From contig CAZIVE010000055.1 in assembly GCA_964542435.1 (NCBI GenBank), positions 1 to 17,827 of the forward strand: a DNA stretch of 17,827 nt, in the 5' to 3' direction. Below, one piece after another: positions 7,889 through 14,367 of the stretch; the stretch's first letter is position 1; every line of letters starts with the position of its first letter. The DNA is from CAZIVE01 sp964542435. Lineage in GTDB: Bacteria > Bacteroidota > Bacteroidia > Bacteroidales > Tannerellaceae. The position numbers were made by a program, and so were the translations under genes. The notes below the pieces were generated by a model. That model saw only the letters and a program-made list of their open reading frames with translations. It had not been told where the DNA came from and ran no database searches.

Positions 7889-8383
7889 TCCTCTTTTTCC
7901 CAATTCAATTACCTCAAGATCCTTGATCTCTTTCCCGTCAATGGCAAAACGTACCAGCGTCCTGACAAGATGGAATCCGCTGATGCCGGCTGCTCCGGGA
8001 TTGATGTAAAGACAGTTCAGATGATGATCGAACTGGACTTTCAGAATGTGTGAATGGCCGGCGATGAACAGATTGGGACGCGTGGCATACAGCTCTTCAC
8101 GGATCTGCGGATCATAACGTCCGGGATAACCGCCGATATGTGTCATCATCACATTCACCTCTTCCGCCTTGAAATGTGCCACCTTGGGATAAAGCTGCCG
8201 GATGTTCTGCCCATCCACATTGCCATAAACGGCACGGAACGTTTTCAGTTTGGCGAAGCGTTCAGCTAAAGCATCCGAACCGATGTCACCCGAATGCCAT
8301 ATTTCGTCGCAGTCTTTAAAATACTGTTCATACTTGTCATCCCACCATCCGTGTGTATCAGAAAGAAGTCCAACTTTTAACAT
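7877..8383 (-). CDS. YfcE/MJ0936-type metallophosphoesterase
   Basis: A 168-residue cytoplasmic calcineurin-like phosphoesterase with the full set of metal ligands: D9 and H11 (SDTHG), D33 (HSGDIG), N55 (GNVD), H82 (MMTHIGG), and H110 and H112 (AGHSHI). E. coli YfcE and M. jannaschii MJ0936 act on phosphodiesters in vitro; the natural substrate is not predictable here. The reading frame extends upstream to 8476, but the family begins at MLKVGLLSDTHG, so I place the start at 8383. This also leaves the palindromic promoter at 8403-8420 upstream. The gene diverges from ppk1, and its last 12 bases overlap the end of the Nudix-like gene on the other strand. Confidence 0.9.
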   Translation of the reverse strand: MLKVGLLSDTHGWWDDKYEQYFKDCDEIWHSGDIGSDALAERFAKLKTFRAVYGNVDGQNIRQLYPKVAHFKAEEVNVMMTHIGGYPGRYDPQIREELYATRPNLFIAGHSHILKVQFDHHLNCLYINPGAAGISGFHLVRTLVRFAIDGKEIKDLEVIELGKRGSSL

Positions 8384-8402
8384 AACTATTTTATTTTCTC
8401 GA

Positions 8403-8420
8403 CAAAAGTAATTACTTTTA
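8403..8420. promoter_or_regulatory. Palindromic bidirectional promoter core, phosphoesterase / ppk1
   Basis: CAAAAGTAATTACTTTTA contains the perfect 16-bp palindrome AAAAGTAATTACTTTT (8404-8419). On the minus strand 8410-8403 reads TACTTTTG, a full TAnnTTTG -7 box. On the plus strand 8413-8420 reads TACTTTTA, one base off consensus. Inferred starts near 8396 and 8427 give leaders of about 13 and 15 bases for the two genes. No clear TTTG -33 box is seen on either side. A dimeric regulator binding the palindrome is an alternative reading. Confidence 0.55.
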
Positions 8421-8441
8421 GCGACCTTTAGATTTAATACA

Positions 8442-10511
8442 ATGGAGGAATCATACAAATACTTCAGACGAGACATAAGCTGGCTGTCGTTTAACTACCG
8501 CGTCCTGTTGGAAGCGGAAGATGAAACATTGCCCATCTTCGAACGTGTCAAATTCCTGTCTATCTATTCATCTAATTTGGAGGAATTCTATGAGATTCGC
8601 GTGGCGGAGCATCGCGGTGTGATCATGAAGAAAAACTATGCGGATGAAAGTGCGTCAGAAGCTGAGGCCACTCTCGAGGCCATCACTGACGAGGTGAACC
8701 GCCAGCAGCGCGAGTATTATCGTATCTTCCATAAGGTGCTTACAGAATTGAATCGCCAGAACATCTACTTCTATCAGAACAGCGATCCGGAACCTTTCCA
8801 CAAGGATTTCGTAAAGAAGTTCTTCAGTGAAGAGATCTTTCCATTCCTTGCGCCTGTGATGATTCAGAAGGATGATGTCCGCATGTTCATACGCGATCGT
8901 CGTCTCTATCTGGTGATCCGTATGTTCAAACGGGAACCAAAGGAAAATGAGTTGCTTCCACAGCCTTATTACGCGATGATGAAGATTCCTTATGCCAAGG
9001 TGCCTCGTTTCATTCCATTGCCATCGCATGACGGAAAGTTTTATATCATGTTCATCGACGATGTCATTCGAGCCAATCTCTCTTGGGTATTCCCTGGATA
9101 TCTCATCGACTCCGCATACAGTATTAAGATTTCACGCGATGCCGACATCTATTTGGAAGATGAGAATAAAAGTACCATTGTAGAGAGTCTGAAGCAGAAG
9201 GTCAAGAAACGCAAGATCGGTGCATTGAGTCGTTTTGTGTATGATCCGGAGATGCCTCAGGATTTCTTGCAGTATATCTGTGATGCTTTTCATATATCTA
9301 AGGAAGATCTGGTAGCTGCGGGTCGCTATCTCAATCTTCAGGATCTGGCCAAGTTGCCCAATCCCGGAAGCAAGTCACTCGAACAACATCCACCTGTGCC
9401 GATGAATATTCCCTATATCGACGAATATGGTTCGGTCTTTAAGTCCATCAAGCATCGTGATATCCTGCTTTGTTTCCCTTATCAGCGGTTCGATTATCTG
9501 ATTCGTTTCCTCATGGAGGCTGCTTTTGATCCGAAGGTGGAGGAAATCAAGATCACACAATATCGTGTGGCAGAGGATTCGGCGGTGATCAATGCTCTGA
9601 TTAGTGCGGCACGCAACGGGAAAAAGGTGACAGTCTTCGTGGAACTGAAGGCTCGCTTTGATGAGGAGAACAACATGAACACGGCTGAACAGATGGAGCA
9701 GGCGGGCATCCGTATCATCTATAGTATTCCTGGATTGAAGGTGCATGCGAAGGTGGCTCTCATCATGCGCCAAGCTTCCAGCAACGGATCGCCCCGCAAG
9801 AACTTTGCCTATCTCAGTACAGGCAACTTCAACGAGAAGACGGCCAAGATATACAGCGACATGGCATTACTCACCTGCGACAAGGAGATGATCATGGACG
9901 TGAATAAGGTGTTCGCCATGCTGGAAGGAAAACTCCAACAGCCGACCTTCCATTATATGTTGGTGGCTCGCGTTAATATGGTGAATGAACTGAATGCCAT
10001 GTTTGCAAGAGAAATCCAGCATGTGAAAGAGGGACGAAAAGGACGGATCATTCTCAAGATGAACGGACTTCATGATCAGCACATGATCAACGAGCTGTAT
10101 CAGGCCAGTGAAAGCGGCGTGGATATCGATCTGCTGATACGAGGCATCTGTTGTCTAGTGCCCAATCAACCCTACAGCGCCAACATCCGTGTGACGAGGA
10201 TCGTGGACATGTTTCTCGAACATGCACGTATCTGGTATTTCTGGAACGACGGTAAAGAGGATCTCTTTCTCACTTCAGCCGATTGGATGCGGCGTAATCT
10301 GAATCGTCGTATTGAAACAGCCTTTCCGATTCTCGATCCTGAGATCAAGGAACAGATCATTCAGATTCTCAAGATCCAGCTTCAGGATAATGTCAAGGCT
10401 TGTCTGATTGACGAGCATCTAAACAACAATTTTAAGCATGACGACAATCCTGTCAAGGTTCGTTCGCAGCTTGCAATCTATGAATATTTGAAACGGAAAT
10501 ACCTGCTGTAA
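8442..10511 (+). CDS. ppk1: Polyphosphate kinase 1
   Basis: A 689-residue enzyme that reversibly polymerises the gamma-phosphate of ATP into inorganic polyphosphate. The N-terminal region opens with the family's RDISWLSFNYRVL. The middle domain follows, then two phospholipase D-like catalytic domains. The autophosphorylated histidine is H435 in LKVHAK, the same number as in E. coli. The second conserved histidine is H594 in FLEHARIW, ahead of LTSADWMRRNLNRRIE. Length is typical of PPK1. No exopolyphosphatase (ppx) gene is adjacent, unlike E. coli; its neighbours are a divergent phosphoesterase and a convergent rRNA methyltransferase. The ATG at 8442 suits the promoter core at 8413-8420. Confidence 0.97.
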   Translation: MEESYKYFRRDISWLSFNYRVLLEAEDETLPIFERVKFLSIYSSNLEEFYEIRVAEHRGVIMKKNYADESASEAEATLEAITDEVNRQQREYYRIFHKVLTELNRQNIYFYQNSDPEPFHKDFVKKFFSEEIFPFLAPVMIQKDDVRMFIRDRRLYLVIRMFKREPKENELLPQPYYAMMKIPYAKVPRFIPLPSHDGKFYIMFIDDVIRANLSWVFPGYLIDSAYSIKISRDADIYLEDENKSTIVESLKQKVKKRKIGALSRFVYDPEMPQDFLQYICDAFHISKEDLVAAGRYLNLQDLAKLPNPGSKSLEQHPPVPMNIPYIDEYGSVFKSIKHRDILLCFPYQRFDYLIRFLMEAAFDPKVEEIKITQYRVAEDSAVINALISAARNGKKVTVFVELKARFDEENNMNTAEQMEQAGIRIIYSIPGLKVHAKVALIMRQASSNGSPRKNFAYLSTGNFNEKTAKIYSDMALLTCDKEMIMDVNKVFAMLEGKLQQPTFHYMLVARVNMVNELNAMFAREIQHVKEGRKGRIILKMNGLHDQHMINELYQASESGVDIDLLIRGICCLVPNQPYSANIRVTRIVDMFLEHARIWYFWNDGKEDLFLTSADWMRRNLNRRIETAFPILDPEIKEQIIQILKIQLQDNVKACLIDEHLNNNFKHDDNPVKVRSQLAIYEYLKRKYLL

Positions 10512-10525
10512 TAAATGATTACAGC
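10505..10525. terminator. Hairpin spanning both stop codons of ppk1 and rsmF
   Basis: GCTGTAAT (10505-10512), loop AAATG, ATTACAGC (10518-10525) form a perfect 8-bp stem. The ppk1 stop (TAA, 10509-10511) sits in one arm and the complement of the rsmF stop (10519-10521) in the other. Only 7 bases separate the two reading frames, so this is the only room for a 3'-end signal. There is no T-run on either strand, so intrinsic termination is uncertain; RNA 3'-end protection is equally possible. Confidence 0.4.
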
Positions 10526-11877
10526 TGCTTCCTGATGCGCCACTCTTGAGGATAGAGATTGTTGGCTCGATTTCCTATGTTCTTGACGAATCCAAGACGT
10601 ATGCCTTGATAGGATACGATCACATAACCGCGCGACTGGCCTTCGGGCAGTGTGATGGCCTCTTTTCTGAGATATTGAATGGCAGTGTCATAATCCAATT
10701 CTACGATAGGAAAAAGTTGTTGCGGAAGAATGCGGCTAAGGGCAAGTTCTGTGGCGGGGATAAGATCGTTGCCTTTGAGTTCACCGACGAGAATTCCGGC
10801 ATTGAGAATGGCAAGTGACTGTCCTAACATTTTAGCCGTTTCAAACAGTACGGGACTTTGCTGATAGATGGAATTGCCGTATAGAATTGGTTTACAGGGA
10901 TAGGTGTTGCTGAAAACCTCTGCCATTTTGTTTACGGAGTCGGGAAGAGGAGACGTTTGTTTTTGTTTCTTCTCTTTCTTCGGACGAATCGTTTCCACTT
11001 CGTCATCCGCTTTTCGAACGACAGCCAGGAAGAATCCTTCGCCACGTGTCTTGTGAGGCAGGAAGCGATAGACCGGATCGTCATATTTGAGTGCGCCTGT
11101 GATCTGCCAATCTTCGGGAATATCCACACGAACGGATTCTGCTCCGAGTGTTTCGTTGATCCAGTGGATGTTCTCTTCGTCCTCTTCGGTGTTATAGGTG
11201 CAGGTGCTGTAGATGAGCAGTCCGCCGGGGTGAAGCGCGTTCCAAACGTCTTGTACGATCCGCTTGCTGCGAGCTGCACAAAGCTTGACGTTATCCACAC
11301 TCCATTCGTTGATACTGCTTGGATCTTTGCGGAACATCCCTTCGCCGGAACAGGGAACATCAGTGACAATGACATCAAAGAGATGCTTAAAACTGCCGAT
11401 CTCCACGGGATCGTTGCTGGTGACAATCACATCCGGTGCGCCCCATTTGGCCAGATTCTCAGCCAGTATATGACTGCGCTGACGGATTACTTCGTTGCTG
11501 ACCAGCAGACTTCCTTTGGGAAGTGCATCAGTGAGCAGTGTGGATTTTCCTCCCGGAGCCGCACAGAGATCGAGACATTTTACAGGATCATGCACCAATT
11601 GGCGAATGACATGGTCAAGAAACATGGACGACGCTTCCTGAACATAATAGGCTCCGCCGTGCAGCCTAGGATCGGTGATGAATGACGGACGAGACGGCAG
11701 ATAATACCCCGAATCACACCACTTCACCGATTCTCCATCGTTTGGTTTGACCGACCCCTTTGCTTGATTGATGCGGATGCTGACCGGCGGTTCGGTTTGC
11801 AGAGCTTCTGTAAGCCGGTCGAATTCGTCTCCGAGGATCGCTTGTGTGCGTTGTGTGAAATCCGAAGGAAGTGTCAT
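10519..11877 (-). CDS. rsmF: RsmF-like rRNA (cytosine-C5) methyltransferase
   Basis: A 452-residue S-adenosylmethionine-dependent RNA m5C methyltransferase of the NOL1/NOP2/Sun family, probably acting on 16S rRNA. The SAM-binding motif DLCAAPGGKS is at 103-112. Both family cysteines are present: C176 in DVPCSGEG (motif IV, product release) and C226 in STCTYNTEEDEEN (motif VI, nucleophile). After residue ~300 a lysine-rich linker leads to a C-terminal domain like the RNA-binding tail of E. coli RsmF (YebU, C1407 of 16S rRNA). Total length is close to RsmF and too long for RsmB-type proteins without that tail, but the exact target base is inferred. The frame could begin at a TTG at 11898, but that codon lies in the promoter, so ATG 11877 is taken. 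It converges on ppk1 with a 7-base gap. Confidence 0.85.
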   Translation of the reverse strand: MTLPSDFTQRTQAILGDEFDRLTEALQTEPPVSIRINQAKGSVKPNDGESVKWCDSGYYLPSRPSFITDPRLHGGAYYVQEASSMFLDHVIRQLVHDPVKCLDLCAAPGGKSTLLTDALPKGSLLVSNEVIRQRSHILAENLAKWGAPDVIVTSNDPVEIGSFKHLFDVIVTDVPCSGEGMFRKDPSSINEWSVDNVKLCAARSKRIVQDVWNALHPGGLLIYSTCTYNTEEDEENIHWINETLGAESVRVDIPEDWQITGALKYDDPVYRFLPHKTRGEGFFLAVVRKADDEVETIRPKKEKKQKQTSPLPDSVNKMAEVFSNTYPCKPILYGNSIYQQSPVLFETAKMLGQSLAILNAGILVGELKGNDLIPATELALSRILPQQLFPIVELDYDTAIQYLRKEAITLPEGQSRGYVIVSYQGIRLGFVKNIGNRANNLYPQEWRIRKQL

Positions 11878-11895
11878 AATATTCTTTCTTTTCTG

Positions 11896-11912
11896 CAAAA
11901 GTAGTAACTTTG
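11896..11912. promoter_or_regulatory. Overlapping divergent promoter core, rsmF / RsmI-like gene
   Basis: TAACTTTG at 11905-11912 (plus strand) and TACTTTTG at 11903-11896 (minus strand) both fit TAnnTTTG and sit back to back. The segment GCAAAAGTAGTAACTTTGC is nearly a palindrome. Predicted starts near 11919 and 11889 give leaders of about 11 and 12 bases. -33 boxes are weak on both sides. The layout repeats the one at 8403-8420. Confidence 0.6.
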
Positions 11913-11929
11913 CATGAAAACAGAATCGT

Positions 11930-12634
11930 ATGCAACCTGCTCTTTATCTCATCCCCTGCACTTTGGGCGAGACAGACGTCAACAACGTCCTGCCGAGCTA
12001 TAACCGCGAAGTCATTCTTTCCCTGAAGCATTTCATTGTAGAGAATGAACGCACGGCGCGTCGCTTCCTGAAGAAGGTCGATCCAGCCATTGTGATTGAC
12101 GACCTCTCGTTTGTGGAGCTGAACAAGCATACTCCCGCTGAAGTCATCTCGGGCTATCTGGCGCCTATGGATAAGGGTGAGAGCATCGGCATTATTTCTG
12201 AAGCGGGTTGTCCTGCTGTAGCAGATCCCGGTGCCGATGTAGTTGCCATTGCACAGAAAAGACATCTCAAGGTGATTCCATTGGTTGGTCCATCATCCAT
12301 CATTCTTTCGGTCATGGCTTCGGGATTCAATGGACAATCGTTTGCTTTCCATGGTTATCTTCCGATAGAACAGGGACAGCGAACCCAGATGATCAAAAAA
12401 TTGGAAAATCGGATCTACACGGAAAACGAAACGCAGCTCTTCATCGAGACGCCCTATCGCAACAATAAACTGGTGGAAGAGCTGATCCACACCTGCCGTC
12501 CATCCACACGTCTTTGTATAGCTTCCAATATTACCTGCTCCGACGAGTATATCCGAACGTTCGGAATCAAAGAATGGAGTGGGAAAGTTCCGGATTTAAG
12601 TAAGAAACCAACCATTTTCCTCATATATAAATAA
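11930..12634 (+). CDS. RsmI-like SAM-dependent methyltransferase
   Basis: A 234-residue member of the tetrapyrrole methylase superfamily, closest in pattern to RsmI, the enzyme that 2'-O-methylates C1402 of 16S rRNA. The N-terminal LYLIPCTLGE matches the first beta strand and loop of the family. GIISEAGCPAVADPG at 87-101 matches the RsmI GLISDAGTPxISDPG loop. VGPSS at 119-123 and the FHGYLP motif follow. It is shorter than E. coli RsmI (about 286 residues) and differs at the P-loop-like start, so it may be the Bacteroidetes paralog annotated simply as SAM-dependent methyltransferase; the target is not assured. It diverges from the rsmF-like gene, so two probable rRNA modifiers share a promoter region. 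The acetyltransferase gene begins 2 bases after its stop. Confidence 0.8.
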   Translation: MQPALYLIPCTLGETDVNNVLPSYNREVILSLKHFIVENERTARRFLKKVDPAIVIDDLSFVELNKHTPAEVISGYLAPMDKGESIGIISEAGCPAVADPGADVVAIAQKRHLKVIPLVGPSSIILSVMASGFNGQSFAFHGYLPIEQGQRTQMIKKLENRIYTENETQLFIETPYRNNKLVEELIHTCRPSTRLCIASNITCSDEYIRTFGIKEWSGKVPDLSKKPTIFLIYK

Positions 12635-12636
12635 TC

Positions 12637-13206
12637 ATGTACGAAGCACATCCAACAGCGATCATCGATCCCGACTGCACCATCGGCGACGGCACGCATA
12701 TCTGGCATTTTGCGCATATCAGTTCCCATTGTACTATCGGCAGTTGTTGCAATATTGGTCAGAATGTCTATGTGGCATCTGACGTTATCATTGGCAACCA
12801 TGTCAAGATCCAGAACAATGTTTCGGTCTATAAAGGTGTCACTTGTGAAGACGATGTCTTTCTCGGACCCTGCTGTGTCTTTACCAACGTCATCAATCCC
12901 CGCAGTTTTGTCGATCGCAAAGATGAATTTCGCAAGACGCTTGTAGGAAAAGGGGCTACGATTGGAGCCAATGCGACGATCGTCTGTGGCCATGATGTTG
13001 GAAGTTATGCGATGATCGGAGCAGGAGCTGTTGTCACGAAAGATGTTCCTCCTTTTGCACTGATGGTTGGAAATCCTGCCAGACAGATAGGTTGGGTGAG
13101 TCGTGCCGGGATTCGTTTGGAGTTTGATGCGAAAGGAATCGCAACTTGTCCGCAGACGGGAGAAGTGTATCAGTTGTCTGACGGAATGGTAGCTTTGAAG
13201 AAATGA
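12637..13206 (+). CDS. WbpD/WlbB-like left-handed beta-helix N-acetyltransferase
   Basis: A 189-residue hexapeptide-repeat acyltransferase. Residues about 6-150 form a run of I-G-x-x-x-x repeats (IGDGTHIW, IGSCCNIGQNV, IGNHVKIQNNVSVYKG, IGANATIVCG, IGAGAVVTKDV), the sign of a trimeric left-handed beta-helix that uses acetyl-CoA. The GPCCVFTNVINPRS loop and the GNPARQIGWVS exit motif resemble WbpD/WlbB, which acetylate the 3-amino group of UDP-2-acetamido-3-amino-glucuronate for O-antigen sugars. The partner dehydrogenase and aminotransferase genes are not nearby, so the substrate is an inference. It starts 2 bases after the RsmI-like stop, giving tight translational coupling with a gene of unrelated role. 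No clear terminator follows; two copies of ATTGTAAT occur just downstream. Confidence 0.85.
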   Translation: MYEAHPTAIIDPDCTIGDGTHIWHFAHISSHCTIGSCCNIGQNVYVASDVIIGNHVKIQNNVSVYKGVTCEDDVFLGPCCVFTNVINPRSFVDRKDEFRKTLVGKGATIGANATIVCGHDVGSYAMIGAGAVVTKDVPPFALMVGNPARQIGWVSRAGIRLEFDAKGIATCPQTGEVYQLSDGMVALKK

Positions 13207-13280
13207 AAGGGCTGCATTGTAATCATATTGTAATGTAGAAATAAGATTATCTATCAAAAGTGAATTTTTTTCCTCGATTC

Positions 13281-13311
13281 TTTGTCACATTAAATTATTA
13301 CTCTATATTTG
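13281..13311 (+). promoter_or_regulatory. Promoter of the his operon
   Basis: TTTG at 13281-13284 and TATATTTG at 13304-13311 match the -33 and -7 elements of Bacteroidetes vegetative promoters exactly, with a 19-base spacer. This is the best promoter match in the window. Transcription would start near 13318, about 18 bases before the leader ORF, leaving ~180 bases of leader RNA before hisG. Confidence 0.75.
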
Positions 13312-13335
13312 CAGCGTCAAAAAGAAAGATATTAA

Positions 13336-13383
13336 ATGAGAACATTATTCATCCATCTTCATCATCATTACAGCGGGCAATAA
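13336..13383 (+). CDS. hisL: Histidine-operon leader peptide
   Basis: A 15-codon ORF, MRTLFIHLHHHYSGQ, ending in TAA. Four of codons 7-11 are CAT (His), at 13354-13356 and 13360-13368. Such clustering directly between the his promoter and a terminator-like hairpin in front of hisG is the hallmark of a leader peptide whose translation measures charged histidyl-tRNA. If histidine is scarce the ribosome should stall on the CAT run and leave the end of the ORF free to pair with the terminator's 5' arm. If histidine is plentiful it should reach the stop codon and mask that segment. Classical hisL peptides of enteric bacteria carry seven consecutive His codons; this one is simpler. Too short to be found by length-based gene calling; the role rests on codon content and position. 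Confidence 0.88.
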   Translation: MRTLFIHLHHHYSGQ

Positions 13384-13436
13384 GTTCGGTGGGCTGATGA
13401 ATGTGTGTGATGTTCAAAAGAAATAAAGGCTTGCCG
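13374..13436 (+). promoter_or_regulatory. Candidate his antiterminator pairing
   Basis: GGCAA at 13376-13380, within the last two sense codons of hisL, can pair with TTGCC at 13431-13435, the inner half of the terminator's 5' arm. One more C-G pair (13374/13436) forms if G13375 bulges. This would block the terminator. A ribosome at the hisL stop would cover the segment; one stalled at the first His codons would not. A second pairing, ATTCATC (13347-13353) with GATGAAT (13396-13402), could close a protector helix when the leader is not translated. Proposed by eye, without energy calculation. Confidence 0.5.
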
Positions 13437-13460
13437 TTCTGCGGTAAGCCTTTTCTTTTT
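13425..13460 (+). terminator. his attenuator terminator
   Basis: AAAGGCTTGCCG (13425-13436), loop TTCTG, CGGTAAGCCTTT (13442-13453) form a 12-bp stem with a single G-U pair. A run of nine T in ten bases (13451-13460) follows at once. This is a textbook intrinsic terminator placed upstream of hisG and downstream of the His-rich leader ORF, so it should act as a regulated attenuator and not as an end-of-operon signal. Confidence 0.88.
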
Positions 13461-13497
13461 AATGGATAAGAAGCAAATAACTATAAACAGAATAGAA

Positions 13498-14349
13498 ATG
13501 TTAAGAATCGCTGTTCAATCAAAAGGTCGTTTATACGACGAAACCATGTCGTTGCTCGAAGAAGCCGGCATCAGTCTTAAAGCGGGAAAACGCATCTTGC
13601 TGATTACCGCTAAAGATTTCCCAGTAGAAGTACTTTTCCTGCGTGACGACGATATTCCGCAGACTGTTGCCAATGGCACAGCCGATGTAGGAATTGTAGG
13701 TGAGAATGAATTCATCGAAAAGGGTTCGGATGCTCGATTAGTGAAACGTCTTGGTTTCAGCAGCTGCCGTCTCTCCTTGGCTATTCCCAAAGACGAAGAT
13801 TACAAGGGCATCGAATGGTTCAATGGAAAAACCATTGCTACATCCTATCCGAAGATCTTGCAGAAGTTTCTTGATGAGAACGACGTGAAGGCTAATCTGC
13901 ACATCATTAGTGGATCGGTTGAGATTGCTCCGGGCATTGGATTGGCTGATGCCATCTTCGATATTGTCAGTTCGGGCAGTACATTGGTCAGCAATCAGCT
14001 GAAGGAGGTAGAAGTCGTGATGCAAAGCGAAGCTTTGCTGATTGCAGATCCTGCTCTGTCGGAAGAGAAACAGGCCATTCTTGATGAGCTTCTGTTCCGC
14101 TTTGAGGCCGTGATGGAAGCAGATGGAAAGAAATACGTGCTGTTGAATGCGCCGAAAGAGCAACTCGCTGCCATTACGGAGATTCTTCCAGGTATGAAGA
14201 GTCCGACGGTTACGCCATTGGCAAACGGCGATTGGGTATCGGTTCAGTCGGTTATTTCTGAGAAACATTTCTGGGAAATCATCGGTAAGTTGAAAGCTCT
14301 TGGAGCTGAAGGCATTCTGGTTATCCCGATTGAAAAGATGATTTTGTAA
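13498..14349 (+). CDS. hisG: ATP phosphoribosyltransferase, long form
   Basis: A 283-residue enzyme of the first step of histidine synthesis: ATP plus PRPP gives N1-(phosphoribosyl)-ATP. It opens with the family's LRIAVQSKGRL. EIAPGIGLADAIFDIVSSGSTL is the PRPP-binding loop. The last ~75 residues (from about VMEADGKKYVLLNAP) form the C-terminal domain found only in long, hexameric HisG, which binds histidine for feedback inhibition, so no HisZ partner is needed. An upstream in-frame ATG at 13462 would add 12 residues, but it touches the terminator T-run and family proteins start at MLRIAVQ, so I prefer 13498. It is the first structural gene of hisGDCB; hisD follows after 18 bases. Confidence 0.96.
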   Translation: MLRIAVQSKGRLYDETMSLLEEAGISLKAGKRILLITAKDFPVEVLFLRDDDIPQTVANGTADVGIVGENEFIEKGSDARLVKRLGFSSCRLSLAIPKDEDYKGIEWFNGKTIATSYPKILQKFLDENDVKANLHIISGSVEIAPGIGLADAIFDIVSSGSTLVSNQLKEVEVVMQSEALLIADPALSEEKQAILDELLFRFEAVMEADGKKYVLLNAPKEQLAAITEILPGMKSPTVTPLANGDWVSVQSVISEKHFWEIIGKLKALGAEGILVIPIEKMIL

Positions 14350-14354
14350 ACGAT

Positions 14355-14360
14355 AGGAGG
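14355..14360 (+). promoter_or_regulatory. Shine-Dalgarno site of hisD
   Basis: AGGAGG is a full Shine-Dalgarno match, unusual in this window where most genes have none. It lies 7 bases before ATG 14368 but only 1 base before ATG 14362, so it selects 14368 as the hisD start. Confidence 0.65.
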
Positions 14361-14367
14361 AATGGTA

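Noticed and set aside
13207..13260. Terminator after the acetyltransferase gene
   Set aside because: There is a T-run at 13265-13271 and a direct repeat ATTGTAAT, but no stable inverted repeat next to the T-run.
13384..13424. T-box or other riboswitch before hisG
   Set aside because: A GGTGG stretch at 13388-13392 recalls part of the T-box motif, but the rest of that motif and a specifier stem are missing; the His-codon leader peptide explains the terminator better.
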